This document shows positions 7,720 through 16,455 of a stretch of 64,000 nt of DNA, piece by piece. Positions within the stretch are counted from its first letter, which is position 1; the number at the start of each line of letters is the position of its first letter. The position numbers were made by a program, and so were the translations under genes. Source of the DNA: Paenibacillus sp. yr247 (GTDB lineage: Bacteria > Bacillota > Bacilli > Paenibacillales > NBRC-103111); NCBI RefSeq assembly GCF_900103825.1, contig NZ_FNIF01000016.1, forward strand, positions 43,828-107,827, read 5' to 3'. The notes under the pieces were generated by a model. It was not told the origin of the DNA, ran no database searches, and was given only the letters and a program-made list of their open reading frames with translations.

Positions 7720-8820
7720 ATGAAAAAAATATTTTGCTCGATACTGGTTGGTGCACTTGTCTCTTTATGCTTGGCTTCCTTTGGATGGGCAGCAGGAAAC
7801 GGCAGTCCTTCCCCGACCTTCAAAGACGTTCCTAAGGCGCACTGGGCGAATGATTCCATCAATTGGGGAAAAGAGAAACATTTGCTGGATGGGTTCGAAG
7901 ACGGTACGTTCCGGCCTGACAATGAAGTGAGCGAAGAACAATTTTTGAAAATCATCCTTTCGCTTTATTTTCCAAACGGCATCAAGCCTACCGATTCATC
8001 ATGGAGTTCGGGATTCTACGGTTTTGCCAAGGACATGAAATATAAGCTTCCCGGTGTAGCCGACCAGCAAGTTCACAGTCAGAATGTGAATCGGCTTACT
8101 GTCGCCACGATTATTGCCAACTTCTGCGGCTTCCGATCTTTCAAAGACGATTCAGCCGAATATGTTCAGTTTCTTTTCGACAACAAGATGTCGACCGGCA
8201 AAACAGATATGACCTTTGACGGCTATGCGCCTTACGATACTTTGACAAGAGCAGAAGCAGTGCAATTCGTTCGTAATATTTCTAAAATTCTTGATAAACC
8301 ACACAAAGCCAACTATGACATTGGAGCAATAAAAGAAAACAATGCCTCTGTTCAAGACATAGTAGCCAGAGCTGCTGAAAAATATGGTTATAAGACCGCT
8401 TATGAATACTATACTCCTAATGGTATTGGTATGAGAACGCTGGGAGTGTATAAATCTGATTACACCCAGGATCAAATCAAATCCAATGCTAGTGCAATGG
8501 TATTTAATCATTTGACTTCTAATAGTCCTTTCGTTCAAGTATACACAAACAATAAAGATAGTGCTGATTATGGCAGCTTTGTACTTTTGGCTGTCGGATT
8601 GATCCCTCATAATTCAGATGTCCCGCAACAGGACTTACAAAATGTAATGGCAACTCTGATAAGCCTTGCGGTGGGTGGGCACACAGATGATGTAAATAAG
8701 TTCGTTTCCGACAATTTCAATCACCCAGATGGTGCAATAGCAAAATTTGATGGGTATACCGTCCTATTTTCCATGGCAGGGCCATCAAATAAAATAGCAA
8801 TCTATAAACAAGGGGAATGA
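7720..8820 (+). CDS. Secreted protein with S-layer homology domain
   Basis: A 366-aa exported protein. Residues 1-24 form a signal peptide (MKKIFCSILVGALVSLCLASFG). A clear SLH motif follows (FKDVPKAHWANDSINWGKEKHLLDGFEDGTFRP), and a second degenerate SLH-like stretch reaches about residue 190, so the protein should attach to cell-wall pyruvylated polymers. The C-terminal half (ASVQDIVARAAEKYGYKTA ...) has no family I can name. Start ATG 7720 follows GGGAGTGGAG. It is the first gene behind the c-di-GMP riboswitch and lies only 6 bases before the next gene, so both should be cotranscribed and controlled together. Confidence 0.85.
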   Translation: MKKIFCSILVGALVSLCLASFGWAAGNGSPSPTFKDVPKAHWANDSINWGKEKHLLDGFEDGTFRPDNEVSEEQFLKIILSLYFPNGIKPTDSSWSSGFYGFAKDMKYKLPGVADQQVHSQNVNRLTVATIIANFCGFRSFKDDSAEYVQFLFDNKMSTGKTDMTFDGYAPYDTLTRAEAVQFVRNISKILDKPHKANYDIGAIKENNASVQDIVARAAEKYGYKTAYEYYTPNGIGMRTLGVYKSDYTQDQIKSNASAMVFNHLTSNSPFVQVYTNNKDSADYGSFVLLAVGLIPHNSDVPQQDLQNVMATLISLAVGGHTDDVNKFVSDNFNHPDGAIAKFDGYTVLFSMAGPSNKIAIYKQGE

Positions 8821-8826
8821 TATAAA

Positions 8827-11800
8827 TTGGTACTTGGAAAAAGAGGAAAAAAAATATTTGGAGTTTTAGCTATTTTCCTGCTTGTATTTGCCATGTTCAC
8901 CGCAATCGATATTAAGCCAGCAAAAGCCGATACGGGTACTGGTTGGTGTCCTAATTCCGCCGAAAATGGATGCTGGGAACCTTCATGTCCTTACGGCTCA
9001 TATACAACCACGAACTACAGTAGTTGGGAGGATGACAGGGATGTACCTGGGTTTAGTTATGAATGGGACTATACCTGCCCAGCGCCACCCGCACCTGATC
9101 CGACGCCAACACCTGCACCTGATCCAACGCCAACACCTGACCCGGGCAGTCCAACACCAACACCAACACCTGACCCCACACCAACGCCGATGCCGAGCAA
9201 CGGAGGCGGTGGCGGTGGGGGTGGAAGTGGAGGGCCTGTATCGGATATAATCAGCCCGACTGCATCCATTTCCGTGCCCGATTCGAATCAACCTTTCATC
9301 CAGAACAAATCGATTACCATCTATACTTCGGCAACTGATAATGTAGGGGTAACTGTTCTTCAACTTCTAGCAGATGGGAATATTGTGGATACGAGGTATG
9401 ATACATCATCGGCTACTTTTTCCTATACGCCTGCAACAGCTGGGGGCCATTCGTTAACAGTCGTAGCTTATGATGCAACTGGAAATCAGGGGAGCGACAG
9501 TTATTCGTTTACAGCGGGAACTGCGGACAACGTGCCTCCGACGGTATCTTTGACGAAAGACCCCAATAATAAATATGTGGCTAAGAACAAAATTAGATTG
9601 AATTTTACTGCTTCGGATAACGTCGCTGTAGCGAGCATGAAACTGCAGGTCGTTAAAGATGGAACTGTACTTTATGACGGGCTGGATGTAATGTCACAAA
9701 CTTTTTTCGATTTATTTGTATATGATGCCGGTCAGTATCATGTTACTCTCATCGTGACGGATCCTTCAGGAAATACAGGCTCGGACTACGTAGATTTTTA
9801 CGTAGATATAGTAAGGAATGTAGTGCTGTTTGTACCTGGCTTCTTAGGCACAGAAATAAATATGTATAATCAAAGTGAACTTTCAAGCACCAAAATATGG
9901 CCCGTTGTGAACATTTCGAATAGTCAACTTGGTTTGCCTGCAAATGGACAACCTGGAGATACGTATCCAGGTGATGTCTTTGAGAAGGTAGATGTATTAG
10001 GGATAACACTGAACGATGTAACCGAGCAATTCTTAACCTCATTAAGAGACGCTGGAATACAGGTTGTCAAGGTTCCGTATGATTGGCGAATTGATTTGAA
10101 TGATTCTCGGACGCAGAAAACGATTGACGATAAAATTAATGAAGCCTTGAGTTTATCGAATGGGCAGGATATCACCATTATTACACATAGTTTGGGGGCA
10201 TTGCCTGTTAGAAAGTATCTTATTGATCATCCGAATGCAAAAGTTAAAAATTTTATCCCGATCGCAGGGCCGTTCCTTGGCACGCCAAGATCCATGCAAG
10301 GATTGGAAGTGGGTGACGACTTAGATCTCAGACAATTCAAATTCTTACCGCTCCCGCTAACCATCCCCCAAGGAAAGCGATTAGTCCAAAATATGACATC
10401 TGTTTATGAGTTATTGCCGGATGAAGCATTTGTCAATGCGTATAAACAAGTGTACGAAGGTACAAATTTCACTTACGAGTCCTTCTTTACGGATTATTCA
10501 GAACATACTCGTTACGTCTATGGCAGTTTCGTAACTAATTATAGTCAAACAAGCCAATATATCAGCGATAATCATAATAGCGCCTTGTACCAAACTGCAA
10601 AAGCTTTTAGAAGTTATATTGAAAACAATAATATCGATAGTCATATCAAGGAATATAGGATCGCCGCTTACGGTCAAGAAACGGCAATTAAAATTGAAAA
10701 GGCGGATCAGTACATTGATCCAAATAATCCGGGACTAGGAACAGAGGAGAAATATCATTTGTATTGGGGGAAAGGGGATAGTGTGGTTCCCGTCAGAAGC
10801 GCAGATTTCAATCGGGCTTTTACAAATGGTAATACACAAATCTTTTATTATAAAGACTTACATCTACTAATCTTAACGAACCCTGACGTGCAACAGCTAA
10901 TTAAAAATATTGTGATTAACGCTGATTCGTCAAATGGTTCAACAACGTACCTTTCCGATAGTTATTTAAATGGCGAAAGCGTCGAAATTAATTGCCCTGT
11001 AAACGTGCAAGTAACAGATGATCAAGGACATAAGGCAGGGCTAAATTCTGACGGCATATTGGAAAACGATATTCCCGGGCTAGCCTATGAAATTTTAGGA
11101 AGCACTAAAGCGCTTTATGTACCCGCAGGATTGAATGTACAGTTCAACCTATTCGGTTATGACAATGGGTATATGGATATCTCCTTTACCAAGTACAGCC
11201 AAGACTTGCCGACGAAGACTAATAGCCTGCAGCATACGAAAATTGGAAAGAGTACTGCACTTACCTTTACTGTCAATGGGAATATTACGGATGCATCAAA
11301 TCTAAATGTTAATTATGATTATTTGGGAAATGGGAAAATTCAAGTCTTGCATCCTTCAACGATCCTGACGGTTGCTGAGCATAGCGATCTCATCGCTCCA
11401 GTAACAAAGGCAACTAGTGCAGGTAGTCAGTCTAACGGGTGGTACGCTTCTGATGTAACTGTAACGTTAAGTGCTACCGACTCAGGTGGAAGCGGAGTAA
11501 CTCGAACTTACTATCAAGTTGATAGCGGCGATATACAAGATTATATGCAGCCATTTGCCATCACAACAGAAGGCGTTCATTTACTTAAATTTTACTCAAC
11601 AGATAAAGCGGGCAACTACGAAGGTGCTCAGGAGCAGAAAATTCAGATTGACAAAAGCAAACCGATTATTACTGCTCAAGTTGTCCCGTCACCTAATACT
11701 GCGGGGTGGAACAATTCAGATGTGCAGCTGAAATTTACTGCGGTAGATAATTTGTCAGGGATAGCTAACGTTACTTTGGATGAGGTGGTTTCTACAGAAG

Positions 11801-12729
11801 GCGCCAATCAAACCTTTACTGGGGGAGCGATGGATGTTGCAGGAAATAGCAGCAGTACATCGATTACACTTAATATTGATAAAACTGCTCCCAAAACTAC
11901 TCTTGCCCTTCAAGGTCAACAGGGTAATAATGATTGGTATACGAGTGACGTGACTGTAACATTATCAGCTATAGATAATTTATCCGGCGTTTCTTACACG
12001 GAATATAGCTTTGATAATGGGGTGACTTGGACAAAATATTCAAGTCCAATCATAGTTACAGCAGAGCAAATCAATACTATTTCTTATCGAAGCGTGGATA
12101 TAGCTGGGAATGTCGAACAAATCCAGCAAAATACGATAAAAATTGATAAGACGCCGCCGGTGATTGATTTTCCGAAATTAAATGTAGAATATTACTGGGG
12201 TGATTCATTGACGGTAACTTTCTCGGTTTATGACAAAGTTTCGGGTATTCAACAGGTAACGTCCAGCGTATATGGCAATCCGATTCAAGGCGGAGTTCAG
12301 TTTGTCATCACCCACCCAGGAATCAACACGGTTACCATACAAGCCAAGGACAATGCCGGTCTTACTACGGTTGTATCACAGACGTTTAATGCGATTATAC
12401 CGGCTACCATAAATTTCGATCCGAACACGCTATCGAAAAACTCAAATGGCAATACGGGAAATTCGGTCGTTACCGTGTATATAACGTTACCGACAGCTTT
12501 TGATGTAAGCCAAATCGATTCAAGCAGCATAATATTAAATCAATCGCTTCATTCAGCAGAAGCTCATCCCGTTACTGTTGATACGGTATCGAATCAGCTT
12601 ATGGTAAAATTTAATCGGGATCAAGTAGAAAGTATATTACAGAACGGCGAGAAGGTTCAGATAACAATTGATGGGATTTACGGAATAGGCGTACATTTCA
12701 GAGGATTTGATTTTATAAGGGTCAGATAG
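8827..12729 (+). CDS. Giant secreted LCAT-like alpha/beta hydrolase with Ig-like domains
   Basis: A 1300-aa exported protein with a TTG start (8827) supported by AGGGGAA 9 bases upstream. Layout: signal peptide to about 35; Cys-containing head; Pro-Thr linker at about 88-125 and a glycine run; two Ig-like domains (about 141-330). An alpha/beta hydrolase of the lecithin:cholesterol acyltransferase type follows (about 332-690), with VPGFLGTE, nucleophile Ser455 in THSLG, GPFLGTP, Asp in WGKGDSVVP and a His in LHLLIL. Several OmpL47-like beta repeats (about 855-1190, each with ASDVTVTLSATD-type motifs) and a C-terminal beta domain complete it. It is the second gene of the riboswitch operon. An extracellular lipase/esterase or acyltransferase is likely; the substrate is unknown. 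There is no sortase motif. Confidence 0.85.
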   Translation: MVLGKRGKKIFGVLAIFLLVFAMFTAIDIKPAKADTGTGWCPNSAENGCWEPSCPYGSYTTTNYSSWEDDRDVPGFSYEWDYTCPAPPAPDPTPTPAPDPTPTPDPGSPTPTPTPDPTPTPMPSNGGGGGGGGSGGPVSDIISPTASISVPDSNQPFIQNKSITIYTSATDNVGVTVLQLLADGNIVDTRYDTSSATFSYTPATAGGHSLTVVAYDATGNQGSDSYSFTAGTADNVPPTVSLTKDPNNKYVAKNKIRLNFTASDNVAVASMKLQVVKDGTVLYDGLDVMSQTFFDLFVYDAGQYHVTLIVTDPSGNTGSDYVDFYVDIVRNVVLFVPGFLGTEINMYNQSELSSTKIWPVVNISNSQLGLPANGQPGDTYPGDVFEKVDVLGITLNDVTEQFLTSLRDAGIQVVKVPYDWRIDLNDSRTQKTIDDKINEALSLSNGQDITIITHSLGALPVRKYLIDHPNAKVKNFIPIAGPFLGTPRSMQGLEVGDDLDLRQFKFLPLPLTIPQGKRLVQNMTSVYELLPDEAFVNAYKQVYEGTNFTYESFFTDYSEHTRYVYGSFVTNYSQTSQYISDNHNSALYQTAKAFRSYIENNNIDSHIKEYRIAAYGQETAIKIEKADQYIDPNNPGLGTEEKYHLYWGKGDSVVPVRSADFNRAFTNGNTQIFYYKDLHLLILTNPDVQQLIKNIVINADSSNGSTTYLSDSYLNGESVEINCPVNVQVTDDQGHKAGLNSDGILENDIPGLAYEILGSTKALYVPAGLNVQFNLFGYDNGYMDISFTKYSQDLPTKTNSLQHTKIGKSTALTFTVNGNITDASNLNVNYDYLGNGKIQVLHPSTILTVAEHSDLIAPVTKATSAGSQSNGWYASDVTVTLSATDSGGSGVTRTYYQVDSGDIQDYMQPFAITTEGVHLLKFYSTDKAGNYEGAQEQKIQIDKSKPIITAQVVPSPNTAGWNNSDVQLKFTAVDNLSGIANVTLDEVVSTEGANQTFTGGAMDVAGNSSSTSITLNIDKTAPKTTLALQGQQGNNDWYTSDVTVTLSAIDNLSGVSYTEYSFDNGVTWTKYSSPIIVTAEQINTISYRSVDIAGNVEQIQQNTIKIDKTPPVIDFPKLNVEYYWGDSLTVTFSVYDKVSGIQQVTSSVYGNPIQGGVQFVITHPGINTVTIQAKDNAGLTTVVSQTFNAIIPATINFDPNTLSKNSNGNTGNSVVTVYITLPTAFDVSQIDSSSIILNQSLHSAEAHPVTVDTVSNQLMVKFNRDQVESILQNGEKVQITIDGIYGIGVHFRGFDFIRVR

Positions 12730-12737
12730 ATCTATTG

Positions 12738-12786
12738 TTATTCAAAGGGAATACGCCATACGTAGAATTCCCTTTGAATAATTTTT
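12738..12786 (+). terminator. Terminator of the SLH-hydrolase operon
   Basis: Perfect 15-bp stem (TTATTCAAAGGGAAT and its complement) with a 14-base loop, followed by five T. Confidence 0.93.
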
Positions 12787-12849
12787 CCGCTTGGTATTTT
12801 ACCAAGGCGCTCGCTGTTTATTACGCGGAATCGATTTGGAGGCGGTTTT

Positions 12850-13320
12850 ATTAAAAAGTCCACTCTATTTGCTATTATTTGGGGACTGATATTGATTTTA
12901 TATTATCCAGTCTATTCTTATGTTAACAGCAACATACTTCACAAGCAAATAAAGGAAGCAGTGGAGCATTATGTTAAGGAAAATTGCAATCAAGAGATTC
13001 GAGTAACAGGATTTCAATTCGGCAGGTATTGGGCTCAACAATCTTGGACAGCAATAACATCGGATCCAAAAATTAATAATTTACATGGTGCCATTTTAGA
13101 TAATCAGGTAATATTTTTTAAACCTGAAAGCTTAAAATGTAAAGGCGGTGACTCTTATCGATTAAATCGATCGGATCGAAGATTTTATCCAATCGATGTA
13201 ACTAATGGACCACCCTCACCTTCTAACGTCCCCTTTAACATTTGGATGTGCCTATTATTTGGAGGAATGGTGGGGTGGACATTGATTTACCTTTATGATC
13301 AAAAAATGAAGCAACATTGA
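12850..13320 (+). CDS. Small membrane protein with two TM segments, possible ATT start
   Basis: The frame begins most naturally at ATT 12850, 7 bases after GGAGG (12838-12842). This gives a lysine-containing N-terminus followed at once by a membrane segment (TLFAIIWGLILILYYPVYSY). The nearest standard start is TTG 12892, which would cut that segment. The product is 156 aa. A polar extracytoplasmic middle with a Cys-rich hint (VKENCNQEIRV) precedes a second membrane segment near the C-terminus (WMCLLFGGMVGWTLIYLY). The family is not recognised. It has its own strong Shine-Dalgarno and follows a terminator, so it is a separate transcription unit. Confidence 0.55.
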   Translation: MKKSTLFAIIWGLILILYYPVYSYVNSNILHKQIKEAVEHYVKENCNQEIRVTGFQFGRYWAQQSWTAITSDPKINNLHGAILDNQVIFFKPESLKCKGGDSYRLNRSDRRFYPIDVTNGPPSPSNVPFNIWMCLLFGGMVGWTLIYLYDQKMKQH

Positions 13321-13503
13321 AGGGTTGTGGCACAAAATTAAAACAACGAAAGTCTAAATCCTGGATGAATTACAATAATAAATATTGAGTACGCACTCAT
13401 ACAAAAGATATCGCGGATGACGACTTTATGTTGTACAGAGTTTGTATTAATTGGTTAGAGGAGCATGCTGACAAAATCTTGGAATGATTTGCAGTCTCAT
13501 GCC

Positions 13504-13712
13504 ACCTCCCCAAACATTCGCAGCATTACTCGGCGACGAATTGTGGATTTATACAGCCACGGCTCGGTATTTCGAACCCTTGTCCATGCAAAACCACAAC
13601 TTTTAATGCGGACAGGGGTTCATCACGCTCCTAGTCCAATCCAAGCGTCTTACCATTAATTGTGTCAGTACCGTCAGTTGCGTCATGGAGACGTTTTTGA
13701 CGGAACTGACGC
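13504..13712 (+). repeat. Dispersed repeat family R, copy 1, ending in a terminator-like hairpin
   Basis: Starts with CCCCAAACATTCGCAGCATT and continues through GAATTGTGGATTTA, CCACGGCTCG, TTCGAACCC, GGACAGGGGTTC, CTAGTCCAA and CAGTACCGTCAGTTG. It ends in a stem (CGTCAGTT...AACTGACG, 13671-13705) followed by seven T. Copies 2 and 3 lie at 15831 and 17797. The sulfatase lies between copies 1 and 2, and the two-gene module between copies 2 and 3. Confidence 0.65.
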
Positions 13713-13847
13713 TTTTTTTGGTTTATGAGAGTCGAATCTAGGACTCCTAAGATATGGCCATCGTTTTTTATGGCTATCTTATTTGTGACAAACTGATGAG
13801 TCCAATCAAAGTTGTTGGTTATGCTAAAAGAATAACTATTCACATGT

Positions 13848-13968
13848 TTATACACAATGCTCATAAGTACCAAAGCCTTGTAATGTATAATTTTCTGTAA
13901 GGATATAAACATATCCACAACATTTATATCCACAGGGTTACATATAAGCATATGATTATGCTTATATG
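13848..13968. other. DnaA-box-like motifs next to a perfect 28-bp inverted repeat
   Basis: In AT-rich DNA, TTATACACA (13848-13856, exact match to the DnaA-box consensus) and two ATATCCACA (13911-13919, 13926-13934, one mismatch each) are followed by a perfect 12-bp inverted repeat, CATATAAGCATA - TGAT - TATGCTTATATG (13941-13968). The layout resembles a small plasmid or integrative-element origin, but there is no replication gene beside it. A minus-strand frame running through it (13631-14005) is probably not a gene. Confidence 0.35.
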
Positions 13969-14001
13969 AGGATAAGTTAACCGCAAAGTGATTTATGGGC
14001 T

Positions 14002-14208
14002 TCATTGCATTCTTGGTTGAACTGGAGTTAAACGCTTCTTTTTCCGTTGCTCATCCAACATGTGAATCATCAACTGCTGTATTTTTTTTGTTTGCGGCGA
14101 TGCGTAAGCAGGATGTGCGAGATTTCGTATTTCGAGGGGGTCCAGTGTTAAGTTATACAATTCATATTCGTCTTGGACAGGTATTGTTTTAATTGACTTG
14201 AATTGTGC
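14002..14208 (-). pseudogene. Severed in-frame C-terminal tail of the sulfatase
   Basis: Reading on past the TGA at 14211-14209 in the same frame gives 68 more codons before the next stop. They include DEYELYNLTLDPLEIRNLA, the typical C-terminal ELYDL-x-x-DP-x-E-x-x-NLA signature of sulfatases, then a basic tail. The signature belongs to the upstream protein, so the stop is most likely a nonsense mutation (or a sequencing error). Confidence 0.75.
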
Positions 14209-15753
14209 TCAGGCAGGATGACCCCCAAGTTGGAATGTTTCATCCTTGATCCCTGGATGGCTCCAGAAGTTGACGTTATCAAAGTAACGGGAGAGTTTCC
14301 ACGTCTCTTGCCGATGGTTTATTTGTAAAGTGGCGATCACAGTTTCGATATGGTTGGGCTGGATAACAGAAGGATATGCCGCTCCCAAAGGATTGATTTG
14401 GTGTTGTCCTCGCGTAACATCGTCGTCGGTCATGAAATAAATCGGCTCATCAACTGGAGTGGACTCATTCTGTCCAAAGAGAGAAGGGGTTAAATTACGA
14501 CCTGCAAATGGGTGAACTTCACAAAATTTCGTTCGCAACCGGTCTTGAATTTCTTCTATATCGACATTTGCTAACCCCAGCATGGTGGGAAGGAGATCGA
14601 CATGGCTAGTGAGCTTATGAAAGTTTTTATTTTGTGAAAAGAGCTTTTTATTGTGAATGAGGAAAGGGACGTGCAAGACCTCTTCATATGAACAGTACCA
14701 TTTTTGGTGAAGGTAGCCGTGAGAGCCAAGCAGATCTCCATGATCCGATGTAAAAATAACGATTGTATTGTCATAAAAAGAAGAGCGGGTAAGAGCCTCA
14801 AATACTCTGAACATTTGTTGATCGGCATTTTTTTGCAGCTGGTAATAGAGCTTACGATAAAACGACTGATTCGTAATAGGCTGAAGCGCTCGCGGATATA
14901 TATGCCGGTAGCTTGCTTGACAGCGCGGTTTCGTGTCTAGTGGTTCGTTTATTGTGGGTGGGGGAGGTATTGTAGGTATGGCTTCCACTGCAAAATGAAA
15001 TGCAGGAAGGTGTTCGGTGAGCGCACCATATAAAACAATATCGTGCGGGTTTACGAATGAAGCTACGAAGAGCCATGGGTTCGTATTTTTGCTAATACTT
15101 TTCTCATGTTCCAGGGACACAATGAGTTCAACGACTTCAGAGGAATAAATAACGTCTCTTCCGCGTACTCCAAATGAAGCGGAAGAAGCGGAATTTCGAG
15201 GATTTTTTCCGTGAGGTTCCGGTCCAATCCAACCGGAAAAACCGAAACTGTTCAGGTGGTCAGCATGTAAGTACAATTCTTCTTTTTTTCGGTCAGGCAC
15301 ACCGTTCAAGGGATTATAGCTGGGGAAATCTCTGTGCGTGCCGGGAATGATAATATCTTCAAAAGAGATATGCCACTTTCCTTTATAATAGGTTTGGTAA
15401 CCGGCCTCACGAAAATAATTACCCATCGTAGGCACAGTGTTTCTGCCGAGCCAAAACATATCGGAATCGAAGGCTTCCTTTGCGATTCCGTCCGTCTGAC
15501 TGACACCATGGAGTGACGGATAGTGCCCGGTAAACAAGGTAGCTCTGCTAGGGCAGCATGCGGCACTTCCGATGTAATGCTGGTGGAATTCTAATCCGTG
15601 ACGCTTCAAAAGCTCTTGTGTGACGAGATTTTTTTTGCGCCATTCTTTTATTTCCGTATTTTCGTATACAGGAGGATAACGTTCCTCGTCTACGAGGAAA
15701 ACGAGAAAATTAGGTCTTTCAAGATTTTGAGGAGTGGAATAAGAATGCTCCAT
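14209..15753 (-). CDS. Type I sulfatase (formylglycine-dependent), truncated by an in-frame TGA
   Basis: A 514-aa frame of the alkaline-phosphatase/sulfatase superfamily. Metal-binding residues appear in NFLVFLVDEERYPP near the N-terminus. The formylglycine motif is CCPSR within SAACCPSRATLFTGHYPSLHG, where the first Cys is the one oxidised. A later block, VIFTSDHGDLLGSHG, supplies further metal ligands, followed by the catalytic-Lys region HQKWYCSYEEVLHVPFLIHN. No signal peptide is seen, so the enzyme would be cytoplasmic. The frame ends at TGA 14211-14209, but family C-terminal sequence continues in frame for 68 codons, so the gene is probably inactive or needs readthrough. It is flanked by R repeats as if inserted as a unit. 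Confidence 0.82.
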   Translation of the reverse strand: MEHSYSTPQNLERPNFLVFLVDEERYPPVYENTEIKEWRKKNLVTQELLKRHGLEFHQHYIGSAACCPSRATLFTGHYPSLHGVSQTDGIAKEAFDSDMFWLGRNTVPTMGNYFREAGYQTYYKGKWHISFEDIIIPGTHRDFPSYNPLNGVPDRKKEELYLHADHLNSFGFSGWIGPEPHGKNPRNSASSASFGVRGRDVIYSSEVVELIVSLEHEKSISKNTNPWLFVASFVNPHDIVLYGALTEHLPAFHFAVEAIPTIPPPPTINEPLDTKPRCQASYRHIYPRALQPITNQSFYRKLYYQLQKNADQQMFRVFEALTRSSFYDNTIVIFTSDHGDLLGSHGYLHQKWYCSYEEVLHVPFLIHNKKLFSQNKNFHKLTSHVDLLPTMLGLANVDIEEIQDRLRTKFCEVHPFAGRNLTPSLFGQNESTPVDEPIYFMTDDDVTRGQHQINPLGAAYPSVIQPNHIETVIATLQINHRQETWKLSRYFDNVNFWSHPGIKDETFQLGGHPA

Positions 15754-15830
15754 GACATCACATCCTAACTTAGCGCTCTTTATCCTAGAATATGCAATGT
15801 GGTCTTAAGAGAGTAGTAATCTACAAAATT

Positions 15831-15990
15831 TCTAAGCATCACGCGGCGGCGAATTATGGATTTGCCACGTCACGACTCGGAATCCCTTTCCCAGCGCTAT
15901 TAAGGGACAGGGGTTCGGTAAGCTTCTAGTCCAAATCACGCTTCATTTTACATCAGTACCGTCAATTGTGTCTTGACGATGCTTTTGTCT
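15831..15990 (+). repeat. Dispersed repeat family R, copy 2
   Basis: Contains AGCATCACGCGGCGGCGAAT, TATGGATTT, GGGACAGGGGTTC, CTAGTCCAAATCACG and CATCAGTACCGTCAATTGTG in the same order as copy 1. The terminal hairpin has decayed. About 2.3 kb separates copies 1 and 2. The remainder of 15991-16271 shows no gene; a 68-codon frame there (15973-16179) has no ribosome-binding site and is ignored. Confidence 0.65.
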
Positions 15991-16271
15991 GTACTTTCGC
16001 TTTACTTAAGGAAGGTATCGTTGGGCAAATTGAAAAACAAAGCAATTCATTTATATGGAAAGTTCTGCGCTTTATATCACAAATTGGGTTTTTCTGGTAT
16101 AGTTAGTTTTAAGGAACTATCGAGAATTAGAATGTTGAAAGTAATGCTCTCCAACTATAAAAACCTTAGCAAAAAATGAAACTAAGCACTTTGCAACAAA
16201 AGACAGTTTTCCTATGGTTTCAGTAAACTTTCTAAGATGTTGAAAAACAATTTTTAAGGGGCCATAAAAAT

Positions 16272-16451
16272 ATGAAACTACTAGATCCTTCAACACCGTT
16301 AGGTACTTTGATTCTTGGAGTATTAGCAGGATTAATTAGCGGAGCAATAATTGGTTTTTTCAGCGGAAGGACATATGAGAAAAAGAATATTATAAAACAG
16401 AAGGGAAGCAACAATGTCATCATTCAAGATTCAACTATAGGGAGAGATTAG
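16272..16451 (+). CDS. Small single-TM protein with a KGSNNVIIQDS tail, module partner A
   Basis: A 59-aa protein: a short N-terminus, one membrane segment (GTLILGVLAGLISGAIIGFF, about residues 12-31), a basic stretch (RTYEKKNIIKQ), then KGSNNVIIQDSTIGRD to the end. The start ATG 16272 has only a weak purine stretch upstream (AAGGGGCC, 16256-16263). It stops 4 bases before the next gene, so the two are translationally coupled. Its C-terminal motif QKG-x-x-N-x-x-x-x-x-S-x-I recurs at the N-terminus of the next protein (VQKGDRNLALVNSSVSI). Such short Gly/Asn/Ser strand motifs can pair or stack between proteins (inference). The family is not recognised. Confidence 0.65.
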   Translation: MKLLDPSTPLGTLILGVLAGLISGAIIGFFSGRTYEKKNIIKQKGSNNVIIQDSTIGRD

Positions 16452-16455
16452 CCTT

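Noticed and set aside
13540..13600. tRNA/tmRNA-like TTCGAACCC sequence in the R repeats
   Set aside because: No matching acceptor or anticodon stem in any copy; not a tRNA or tmRNA fragment on this evidence.
13631..14005. 124-codon minus-strand frame
   Set aside because: Spans the R repeat terminator, DnaA-like boxes and the 28-bp inverted repeat; composition is atypical and no start signal is seen. Kept in mind because its C-terminus partly recurs in R copy 2.
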